A stretch of DNA of 5,424 nucleotides, from NCBI GenBank assembly GCA_023427355.1, contig JAEZBK010000120.1, positions 1 through 5,424 of the forward strand. Direction: 5' to 3'. Below the pieces are notes generated by a model, which saw nothing but the letters and a program-made list of their open reading frames with translations, did no database searches and had not been told where the DNA came from. The translations under genes and the position numbers were made by a program. Below are positions 1-5,424 of this stretch, piece after piece. Origin of the DNA: Pseudomonadota bacterium (GTDB taxonomy: Bacteria; Pseudomonadota; Alphaproteobacteria; Micropepsales; Micropepsaceae). Positions within the stretch are counted from its first letter, which is position 1. Each line of letters starts with the position of its first letter.

Positions 1-854
1 CCATCGGGCTGCCGTACCAGCGCGAAGGTGATCGAAAGCCCATCAAAGCTCTTCGCCACCGCGCGCGACGCCTGGCTGAAATCCATCCCGCTTGCCGGCC
101 GCATGTCGGTGGGGGTGAAGGTGGCGATGGCAAAGCCGATCTGGTTGATCAACTGGAAATCCACATTCGCCGTGGGCTGCACGCCTTGCAGCGCCACCGG
201 GTCGTTCTGCGTGGCGCGGCCCACGGCAAAGCCCTGGCCATTGGCGGGCAGGATCGTGACCGATTGCAGCCTTGCCGGCCCGATGCCGGAAATCTCGCGG
301 GTCATCCACGACGCGATGTCGCCCCGGATCGGGAAGACCGCGCGCGCCAGCCAGGCCTGGGGTTCGCCGGGTCGGCGCACGAACTGGCCCTTTGCGCCCG
401 AAGGGTCGCCCAGTTCCTCCACGATGCCCACGACCAGATGCGCCAGCACCGCCCCCTGCGCGGTCTTCACCGTCACTTCGGTGCCTTCGCCGGGACGGTC
501 CAGCTTCAGGTGACGCAGCCAGTCCGCCCGCTGGGTCTTGGGCGCGATGGTGGTGAGCTGCGCCAGGCTGATCAGCGTGCGGCGCACTTCATCGTAATCG
601 GCGGGGAATTCGCCCCGGTCCAGCACCCAGCCGGTGGGCGAGCGGCGGATCACCGCGAAATCGCCGCCCGGCCCCTTGATCTCGATGCGCGCCGCATTTT
701 CGGCTGCCTGGGTGAAGCCGGGCAGCAGGATTTCGGGCACATGCCGCGCCTGGCCCTGCTGGGCGCGCTGCCACACCGACCAGGCCGCCAGCAGCGCGAA
801 GACCAGCGCGGCGGCGCCCAGGATGAGCAGGACATGGCGGCGCGCATCGGTCAT
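1..854 (-). CDS. DUF4340 domain-containing protein, partial (C-terminus beyond window)
   Basis: Open from the ATG at 854 to the window edge without a stop: 284 complete codons are visible and the C-terminus is missing. The N-terminus is MTDARRH followed by one hydrophobic segment (about residues 8-27), then a long soluble region, so the protein is probably anchored in the inner membrane with its bulk in the periplasm. The body fits the DUF4340 pattern: short beta-rich stretches such as ARIEIKGPGGDFAVIRR (55-71) and a conserved-looking ASWMTREISGIGPARLQSV stretch (181-199). Its start overlaps the stop of the GldG-like gene by ATGA, with GGGAG seven bases upstream of the ATG, so translation is probably coupled. 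DUF4340 genes are commonly the last gene of GldA/F/G-type ABC clusters. I infer it is an accessory subunit of that complex; its biochemical role is unknown. The family call rests on context plus remembered sequence character, not a search. Confidence 0.85.
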   Translation of the reverse strand, partial: MTDARRHVLLILGAAALVFALLAAWSVWQRAQQGQARHVPEILLPGFTQAAENAARIEIKGPGGDFAVIRRSPTGWVLDRGEFPADYDEVRRTLISLAQLTTIAPKTQRADWLRHLKLDRPGEGTEVTVKTAQGAVLAHLVVGIVEELGDPSGAKGQFVRRPGEPQAWLARAVFPIRGDIASWMTREISGIGPARLQSVTILPANGQGFAVGRATQNDPVALQGVQPTANVDFQLINQIGFAIATFTPTDMRPASGMDFSQASRAVAKSFDGLSITFALVRQPD

Positions 855-2659
855 GTCGCGGCTCCCGTCTTCTTGCGTCCGCCCTGGGCCCGCGACCGGC
901 GGATGCCGCTGAACACCAGCGCGAAAGCCGCCACCAGCATCGGCACCATCAGGATGTTCACGAAGGCCAATATGTCGCCAAGCCGCTCGATTCCGGCGCG
1001 CAGGTTGGCTTGCACGTCGCGCAACTGCGCGCGGGTGCCCGCCATCTCGCGCTGCAGCCGCTCCATCGCCGCGCTCTGCTCGTCCGACAGGGCGGCGTTG
1101 CTGCCGCCCTGCTGCAATTGCGCGAACTGTTCCTGCGCGGTCTGAAGCCGGGTGCGCAAGCTGTCCAGCGTCTGGCGATAACGCGCCTCGGCTTCGGCCT
1201 GCATGGCGCGCACCACGGTGAAGGGCCGCTCGGTGTTGCCCCGCGCGCGCAAGGTGATCAGGTCGTCCGAACCCGTCAGGCTCTCGATCGCGTTCAGGAT
1301 CAGGCCCTCATTGTCGGCAAAGGGCGCGCGCGCGCCGCTCTGCGGATCGGTCTGGGCCCAGAAACGGTCATCCAGCACATCGGTGTCGGCGATCACCACG
1401 ATATTGACGTTGCCCTCGGCCACGCCGGGGAAGACCGCCTTGCCGCTGATGCGTGCCGCCAGGGTGATCGGCTTGCCGCCGGGCTTCAGGGCGCTGGTCA
1501 GTGCGCCCGGATCGCGCAGGTTCAGCGCCGCGTCGCGGCTGAACAGCATGGAATCGGTGCTGGTGGTCAGCAGCGGTTCGAATGTCGTGGTCGCGCCCTT
1601 GGCGGGCGACAGCGCGCCTGGGCTGGCCAGGTTCACGCCGTTCAGGCTGGCGGTGACCGGATCGCTCTTGCTGAAATTGGGCGCGGTCAGGTGCTGCCAC
1701 AGCGGATAAGGCACGCTGGCGCGCTGCGGATCGGCGGGATTGCGGATCAGCTGCGCGGTACCGCGGTCCAGCACCAGTTGCGTGGGGCTGTAATCCACGC
1801 CCCAGGCCTGCAACAGGATGCGCAGGTCGGACGAGGGGGGCGCCGACGGCGTCTGCTCCTGCTGCACCAGTTCCGACATCGGATCGACCAGCAGCAGGAT
1901 GCGCCCGCCCGTCAGGGCATAGCGCATGATGGCGCTCATCTGGCTGGGCACCACCTCCTGCGGATGAGCGATCAGCAACAGGTCGGTGCCCTCGGGGATC
2001 TCGCGAAATTTCGCGTCCAGCTTCGTCACGGCATAGCTGCGCTGCAGGTCGGCATAGATGCCCAGCGGCTGGTTCGTACCCGGCGCGCGCTCCAGCGGCA
2101 GCGACGACATCACCGCGACCTTGCGCTTGCCCGGATTGGACAACTGATACAGCAGCGAGGTCAGGTCATATTCCAGGTAAGGCTCGCGCTCCGGCGCAAA
2201 GAAGGAAATGGCGGTGCGGTCATCCACCATGTTCGAGCCTTCGAGCCCGAAATAGACCGAACCCGTCGCGCCATTGGCCAGCGGCGCGGCGCGCAGCCCG
2301 GCCTCGTTGGCGCGGTCCTCCTCCGGTGTGAAGGGCTGGGGATCGATGTCCTCCAGGATGATCTTGCCGTCGCTGATGGCGGCGTAATGGCCCAGAAGAT
2401 CGCGCACGCGCCGGGCATAGGCGGCGGTGGCCGGATAATCGGCCGAATTGCGGCGCGAGAAATAGAAACGCAGCGTCACCGGCTCGGGCAGGCGGGCGAT
2501 GATCGCGCGCGTGCCGGCCGACAGCGTGTATTGGCGCGATTGCGTCAGGTCCAATCGCGCATCCAGGAAGGTGTTGTTGGCGAAGACGTTCAGCCCGACG
2601 AACGAAGCCGCCGCCAGCCCCAGCGCGGTCCAGAAATAGCGTTTGGCGGTCATCTGCAT
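851..2659 (-). CDS. GldG-like ABC transporter auxiliary (substrate-binding-type) membrane protein
   Basis: A 602-residue protein of the Gldg/ABC_transp_aux family (COG3225 type), of usual length for the bacterial GldG-like proteins. In order it shows an N-terminal membrane anchor (about 8-28); the family hallmark DLTQSRQYTLSAGTRAII (37-54) followed by EPVTLRFYFS (59-68); a Rossmann-like periplasmic domain with DLLLIAHP (226-233) and the GGRILLLVDP strand (251-260); a second strand NIVVIADTDVLDDRFW (419-434); a charged, Gln-rich probable coiled coil (about 484-560); a C-terminal transmembrane helix (about 562-584); and a basic cytoplasmic tail ending SRAQGGRKKTGAAT. The two anchors place most of the chain in the periplasm. 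The start at 2659 lies one base after the permease stop, with AAGG nine bases upstream; a second in-frame ATG at codon 3 (2653) is possible. It presumably works with the upstream permease and ATPase. In Flavobacterium, GldG is needed for gliding; here the substrate is unknown and gliding should not be assumed. Confidence 0.93.
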   Translation of the reverse strand: MQMTAKRYFWTALGLAAASFVGLNVFANNTFLDARLDLTQSRQYTLSAGTRAIIARLPEPVTLRFYFSRRNSADYPATAAYARRVRDLLGHYAAISDGKIILEDIDPQPFTPEEDRANEAGLRAAPLANGATGSVYFGLEGSNMVDDRTAISFFAPEREPYLEYDLTSLLYQLSNPGKRKVAVMSSLPLERAPGTNQPLGIYADLQRSYAVTKLDAKFREIPEGTDLLLIAHPQEVVPSQMSAIMRYALTGGRILLLVDPMSELVQQEQTPSAPPSSDLRILLQAWGVDYSPTQLVLDRGTAQLIRNPADPQRASVPYPLWQHLTAPNFSKSDPVTASLNGVNLASPGALSPAKGATTTFEPLLTTSTDSMLFSRDAALNLRDPGALTSALKPGGKPITLAARISGKAVFPGVAEGNVNIVVIADTDVLDDRFWAQTDPQSGARAPFADNEGLILNAIESLTGSDDLITLRARGNTERPFTVVRAMQAEAEARYRQTLDSLRTRLQTAQEQFAQLQQGGSNAALSDEQSAAMERLQREMAGTRAQLRDVQANLRAGIERLGDILAFVNILMVPMLVAAFALVFSGIRRSRAQGGRKKTGAAT

Positions 2660-2660
2660 C

Positions 2661-3395
2661 TCAGCCCGCCTTGCCGCGCTCGATGAGGAGCGTGTTGGCG
2701 AACAGGCACAGCGCCGTCAGCGACAGGAAGAAGATGACGTCGCGCAGGTCGATCACGCCCTGGGTGATGGCGTTGAAATGGGTCAGGAAGCTGAAGGACG
2801 AAACCGTCTCCACCACCGCCACCGGGGCCCAGCCCGCCAGGCCCTGCATCACCATGGGCGCACCCGCCGCGGTGAACAGGAACGACACCGCCACCGCCGT
2901 GACGAAGGCCACCACCTGGTTGTTCGTCGCCGCCGAGATCGCCGAGCCGATGGCCAGGTATGTGCCCGCCACCAGGAAGCTGCCGACATAGGAAGCGAGG
3001 ATCACGCCATTGTCGGGATTGCCCAGGTAATTGGCGGTCAACCAGATGGGGAAGGTCAGCGCCAGCGCCAGCCCGGCAAAGGCCCAGGCGGCCAGATACT
3101 TGCCCAGCACCGTGGCCCAGACGGGCAGGGGCAGGGTCAGCAGCAGCTCCAGCGTGCCGCTGCGCTTCTCCTCGGCCCAGAGCCGCATCGCCAGCGCCGG
3201 GATCAGGAACAGGTAGAGCCAGGGATGATAGGTGAAGAACAGCGTCAGGTCGGCCACGCCCATGGTGTAGAAGCCGCCGACATAGAAGGTGAAGACGCCC
3301 ATGGCGATCAGGAAGATCACCAGGAACACGAAGGCGATGGGCGTGGCGAAATAGGCGGCGAATTCCCGCTTGAAGACGGCGCAGACCGCACTCAT
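2661..3395 (-). CDS. ABC-2 type permease, GldF-like
   Basis: A 244-residue integral membrane protein, the usual length for GldF-type ABC-2 permeases. It opens with the amphipathic elbow-like AVFKREFAAYFATPIAF (6-22), then has six probable membrane spans at about 18-40, 56-72, 98-122, 130-155, 158-180 and 218-237. Between spans 2 and 3 lies the family signature AEEKRSGTLELLLTLPLP (74-91), the cytoplasmic segment typical of these permeases that likely contacts the ATPase. The start overlaps the ATPase stop by ATGA at 3392-3395, with GGAG seven bases upstream of the ATG, so coupled translation is likely. It would form the membrane channel, probably as a dimer, with the ATPase encoded just upstream and the GldG-like protein one base downstream. 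Transport direction and substrate cannot be read from the sequence; ABC-2 systems are usually exporters or machines acting on envelope components. Confidence 0.94.
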   Translation of the reverse strand: MSAVCAVFKREFAAYFATPIAFVFLVIFLIAMGVFTFYVGGFYTMGVADLTLFFTYHPWLYLFLIPALAMRLWAEEKRSGTLELLLTLPLPVWATVLGKYLAAWAFAGLALALTFPIWLTANYLGNPDNGVILASYVGSFLVAGTYLAIGSAISAATNNQVVAFVTAVAVSFLFTAAGAPMVMQGLAGWAPVAVVETVSSFSFLTHFNAITQGVIDLRDVIFFLSLTALCLFANTLLIERGKAG

Positions 3396-4129
3396 GCCGC
3401 CGCTCCGGTGTTCACGTCGCTGGTGGTAAGCGCGCGGAACAGATCGTCCAGCCGCCCGTTCGGGGCTTTTGCCATCAGTTCGGCCGGCGTGCCGTCGGCC
3501 ACCAGCTTTCCGCGCTCGATGATGACGGCGCGGGTGCAGATCGCTTCGACCTCCTCCAGAAGGTGGGTGGAGATCACGATGGTCTTGGCGGGCGAGATGG
3601 CGCGGATCAGTTCGCGCACCGCATGCTTCTGGTTGGGATCCAGGCCATCGGTGGGTTCGTCCAGGATCAGGACTTCGGGATCGTGCAGGATCGCCTGCGC
3701 CAGCCCGACGCGGCGGCGAAAACCCTTCGACAATGTCTCGATCGGCCGCTCCATCACCGCCTCCAGCGCAGTGCGCGACGCGGCGATGCGCAGCGCGTCC
3801 TGGGCAGCGGGCCCGCGCAGGCCCCGCACGCCTGCGATGAAGCTCAGGAATTCGCGCGGCGTCATCTCGCCATAGGCCGGCGCGCCTTCGGGCAGATAGC
3901 CGATGCGCCGCTGGGCGGCGAGGGTGTCGGCGACAATGTCGTGGCCGCAGATGCGCGCGGACCCGCCATCGGGCGCAAGATATCCCGTCACCATCTTCAT
4001 GGTGGTGGTCTTGCCCGCGCCATTGGGGCCCAGGAAGCCCAGCACTTCGCCCGGCCGCACGGTCAGCGTCAGGCCGTCCACGGCGGTCACGGCGTCAAAA
4101 CGCTTGGTCAGGGTGCTGATTTCGAGCAT
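3392..4129 (-). CDS. ABC transporter ATP-binding protein, GldA-like
   Basis: A 245-residue nucleotide-binding subunit that should power the permease encoded next to it. Visible motifs, numbered from the ATG at 4129: Walker A GPNGAGKTT (34-42); IGYLPEGAPAYGEMT (76-90), where the canonical Q-loop Gln is replaced as is common in GldA-type ATPases; the signature LSKGFRRRVGLAQA (133-146), the variant used by this subfamily in place of LSGGQ; Walker B VLILDEPTDGLDP (153-165); and the H-loop His189 in ISTHLLEEVE. All catalytic elements look intact. The frame stays open upstream to an ATG at 4285, which would add 52 residues. I prefer 4129 because MLEISTLTKRF is where homologues normally begin and the extension is basic and unlike the family. 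No good ribosome binding site precedes 4129, so the start is less certain than the identity. It is the first gene of the four-gene minus-strand operon. Confidence 0.93.
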   Translation of the reverse strand: MLEISTLTKRFDAVTAVDGLTLTVRPGEVLGFLGPNGAGKTTTMKMVTGYLAPDGGSARICGHDIVADTLAAQRRIGYLPEGAPAYGEMTPREFLSFIAGVRGLRGPAAQDALRIAASRTALEAVMERPIETLSKGFRRRVGLAQAILHDPEVLILDEPTDGLDPNQKHAVRELIRAISPAKTIVISTHLLEEVEAICTRAVIIERGKLVADGTPAELMAKAPNGRLDDLFRALTTSDVNTGAAA

Positions 4130-4203
4130 GGCACGCGGATAAACTTGGCCGTCTCGTTTAAGGGCAGCGCCGCGTCCCCGCAAGCGTGCCCAACGCCGCG
4201 CCA

Positions 4204-4218
4204 TGTTGCGGCGCAACA
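4204..4218. repeat. Perfect 15 bp palindrome, candidate operator
   Basis: TGTTGCG-G-CGCAACA is an inverted repeat with 7 bp arms and one central base. It lies 75 bp upstream of the preferred ATPase start and 162 bp upstream of the aldolase start codon. Its size and location fit a dimeric regulator site. The left arm could also pair with CGCCGC at 4194-4199, giving an alternative RNA hairpin. Function is inferred from symmetry and position only. Confidence 0.4.
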
Positions 4219-4259
4219 GAGTTTCGCCTGCACAGATTGATACAATTTCATGGGGTTTT

Positions 4260-4276
4260 GCGGTCCTTTGGTCCGC
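4260..4276. repeat. Imperfect 17 bp dyad in the divergent promoter region
   Basis: GCGGTCC-TTT-GGTCCGC: the seven-base arms pair except for one T/T mismatch at the fifth position. It lies about midway between the two start codons and overlaps a weak promoter-like TTGCGG. It could be an operator half-site pair or simply chance; too short and mismatched for a terminator. Confidence 0.25.
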
Positions 4277-4366
4277 TTTCTGCAATGCTTTGCGTTGTCA
4301 TTTCCCTCCATCGCTGACAGATTTCCCACGCTTGTGACGCCCCGCCTTTCGTTGGGCGCGCATAGG

Positions 4367-4371
4367 GGAGG
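4367..4371 (+). promoter_or_regulatory. Strong ribosome binding site of the aldolase gene
   Basis: GGAGG, within AGGGGAGGAA, ends eight bases before the ATG at 4380. This decides the start: another ATG at 4373 lies only one base after the GGAGG and in a different frame. The near-consensus site suggests efficient translation. Confidence 0.85.
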
Positions 4372-4379
4372 AATGAAAT

Positions 4380-5424
4380 ATGAAATTGCGTTATCTGGCG
4401 GCCGCCATGTGCGTCGCCGTGCCGGTGGTGGCGGGTGTCGCCCTGGCGCAAGTGAGCGGTGGCAGTGGACAGGTGCAGGGCATCGGCACGGCCGGTGACG
4501 GCGTGCAGGGCCCGACCAATGGCTTCCCGCTGGCCGCGCCGCGCGGCGTGGATTCGGGCGCCATCAACAAGGCCCCGGCCGGTGCGGTCAACACGGGCCG
4601 CTTCAACGCCAACACGTGGAAATATGGCCCGCGCTATGACAAGCCGGCCAATGCCGCGATCTGGAGCCCGGTGAAGCGCAAGATGCTGGCCGGCGAAAAG
4701 GTCTACAGCGCCACCGTCAGCGGTTCGGCCACGCCGGAGCAGTATTGCACCCAGGCCGCCAACCCGGTCTATGACTTCATCTGGACCGAAATGCAGCATT
4801 CGCCGGGCACCTGGCAGAATGTCGCCGAGATGTGGAACACCTGCCCCGGCAGCCGCCACGTCAATCCGGCCTCCAAGTCCAACGCCATGGCCGGCGCGCG
4901 CATTTCCCAGACCACGGAAATGGACATCCAGCACGCCACCGACATGGGCGCGATGGTGATCTCGGTTCCGACCATTGACGACGCCGCCGAAGCGCGTGAC
5001 GCCGTGAAGTGGGCCTACTTCCCGCCGATGGGCCGCCGCTCCTCGGGCGGCAACGTCGCCGGCCAGCCGGTGTGGTGGGGCATGGCCACGGGTGGCTATC
5101 GCCAGACCTACAACGACAACTTCACCCTCATCCTGATGATCGAGACGCTGGACGGTCTGGCCAATGCCGACGCCATCGCCAAGGTGCCGGGCGTGACCGC
5201 GCTGTTCGCGGCCTCGGCCGACCTGGGCAACTTCACCGGCTTCGGTCAGGGCGACCCGGACTATGAACGCGCGATCAACATCGTCCATGACGCCACCATC
5301 AAGGCGAAGATCCGCCTGTGTGGCCCGTCGTCCTGGAATGACCGTCCCGACTTCACCTGCTTCCAGGGCGGCCCGCCCAGCGCCGGTGGTCCCGGTGGCG
5401 GCCGTGGGGGGCGCCGGGGCCCCG
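4380..5424 (+). CDS. Secreted HpcH/HpaI aldolase-family protein, partial (C-terminus beyond window)
   Basis: From the ATG at 4380 the frame is open to the window end: 348 complete codons with no stop. Residues 1-24 form a Sec signal peptide: MKLR, a hydrophobic core, then ALA before Gln24, a signal peptidase I site; there is no lipobox Cys, so it is probably periplasmic or secreted. Residues 25-90 are a Gly/Pro/Asn-rich linker. From about 90 to 318 the chain matches the HpcH/HpaI aldolase (citrate-lyase-beta-like TIM barrel) family, with DFIWTEMQHSP (132-142), GARIS (172-176), ISVPTIDDAAEARDAV (194-209), YFPPMGRRSSGG (213-224), MIETLDGLAN (253-262) and FAASADLGNFTGFG (276-289). By alignment to the E. 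coli enzyme, His140, Arg174, Glu255 and Asp281 correspond to His45, Arg70 and the metal ligands Glu149 and Asp175. Known members cleave or form 2-keto-3-deoxy acids with a divalent metal. Four Cys (123, 155, 314, 327) lie in the exported part. The tail from 329 is Gly/Pro/Arg-rich. Substrate unknown. Confidence 0.88.
   Translation, partial: MKLRYLAAAMCVAVPVVAGVALAQVSGGSGQVQGIGTAGDGVQGPTNGFPLAAPRGVDSGAINKAPAGAVNTGRFNANTWKYGPRYDKPANAAIWSPVKRKMLAGEKVYSATVSGSATPEQYCTQAANPVYDFIWTEMQHSPGTWQNVAEMWNTCPGSRHVNPASKSNAMAGARISQTTEMDIQHATDMGAMVISVPTIDDAAEARDAVKWAYFPPMGRRSSGGNVAGQPVWWGMATGGYRQTYNDNFTLILMIETLDGLANADAIAKVPGVTALFAASADLGNFTGFGQGDPDYERAINIVHDATIKAKIRLCGPSSWNDRPDFTCFQGGPPSAGGPGGGRGGRRGP

Larger units (their letters stand above)
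4130..4379. promoter_or_regulatory. Divergent intergenic region between the ABC operon and the aldolase gene
   Basis: This 250 bp gap separates two divergent start codons and must carry both promoters. Its middle (about 4225-4305) is more AT-rich than the surrounding coding DNA. Weak sigma-70-like candidates on the plus strand are TTGTCA (4295-4300) with CAGATT 17 bases later, and TTGCGG (4258-4263) with TGCAAT 17 bases later. Neither is a good match, and I cannot identify a convincing minus-strand promoter. Two dyad elements (4204-4218 and 4260-4276) lie inside and could be operators. No tRNA, riboswitch or terminator pattern was seen. Confidence 0.5.

Noticed and set aside
186..1145. A 319-codon plus-strand frame opposite the DUF4340 gene
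   Set aside because: The minus strand has an uninterrupted frame with a membrane anchor, a good ribosome binding site and an ATGA overlap with the upstream gene; the plus frame has no such support.
1010..2686. A 558-codon open frame on the plus strand, antisense to almost the whole GldG-like gene
   Set aside because: Its translation is rich in Arg, Gln, His, Ala and Gly with no recognisable domain, typical of the antisense shadow of a GC-rich gene. The minus-strand frame has clear family motifs and operon junctions.
2643..3875. A 410-codon plus-strand frame spanning the permease and ATPase genes
   Set aside because: It crosses two well-supported minus-strand genes and its translation is compositionally biased (Gln, Arg, Gly, His), so it is a shadow frame.
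4338..4358. CGCCC...GGGCG inverted repeat just upstream of the aldolase ribosome binding site, considered as a riboswitch or attenuator
   Set aside because: Only five base pairs around an 11-base loop in GC-rich DNA; no conserved riboswitch core or terminator U-tract is visible.
4380..4451. The aldolase N-terminus considered as a lipoprotein signal because of Cys11
   Set aside because: Cys11 sits inside the hydrophobic core with no lipobox pattern, whereas ALA before Gln24 fits signal peptidase I cleavage.
4248..5288. A 346-codon open frame on the minus strand, antisense to the aldolase gene and reaching into the intergenic region
   Set aside because: Low-complexity His/Arg/Gly-rich translation without motifs. 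The opposite strand carries a strong ribosome binding site, a signal peptide and aldolase active-site motifs.

Overview
The window looks like chromosomal DNA of a GC-rich alphaproteobacterium. This is an inference from codon usage and gene content; a sphingomonad-like origin is plausible but not proven. It holds five genes in two divergent units separated by a 250 bp intergenic region, and the genes at both ends run off the window.

Minus strand (positions 4129 down to 1): a tightly packed four-gene operon for a gliding-motility-type (GldA/GldF/GldG-like) ABC system. In order these are an ATP-binding protein (4129-3392), an ABC-2 permease (3395-2661), a large membrane-anchored GldG-type auxiliary protein (2659-851) and a DUF4340 protein (854 to beyond position 1). 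The junctions are a 4 bp ATGA overlap, a 1 bp gap and another 4 bp ATGA overlap, so co-transcription and translational coupling are very likely. The set resembles a complete transporter: a cytoplasmic ATPase, a six-helix membrane protein and two proteins with large, probably periplasmic domains. Homologues are widespread in bacteria that do not glide, and the substrate is not known.

Intergenic region (4130-4379): relatively AT-rich in the middle, with a 15 bp perfect palindrome (4204-4218) and a second imperfect dyad (4260-4276). It must hold the promoters of both units, but no strong -35/-10 pair is visible.

Plus strand (4380 to beyond 5424): one gene with a very strong ribosome binding site. 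It encodes a secreted member of the HpcH/HpaI aldolase family. The protein has a clear Sec signal peptide, a low-complexity linker, an aldolase domain that keeps the aligned catalytic His, Arg and both metal ligands, and a Gly/Pro/Arg-rich C-terminal tail cut by the window end. HpcH/HpaI aldolases are normally cytoplasmic, so this exported, apparently active-site-intact form is the most interesting item here.

No RNA genes, mobile elements, CRISPR arrays or clear terminators were seen.
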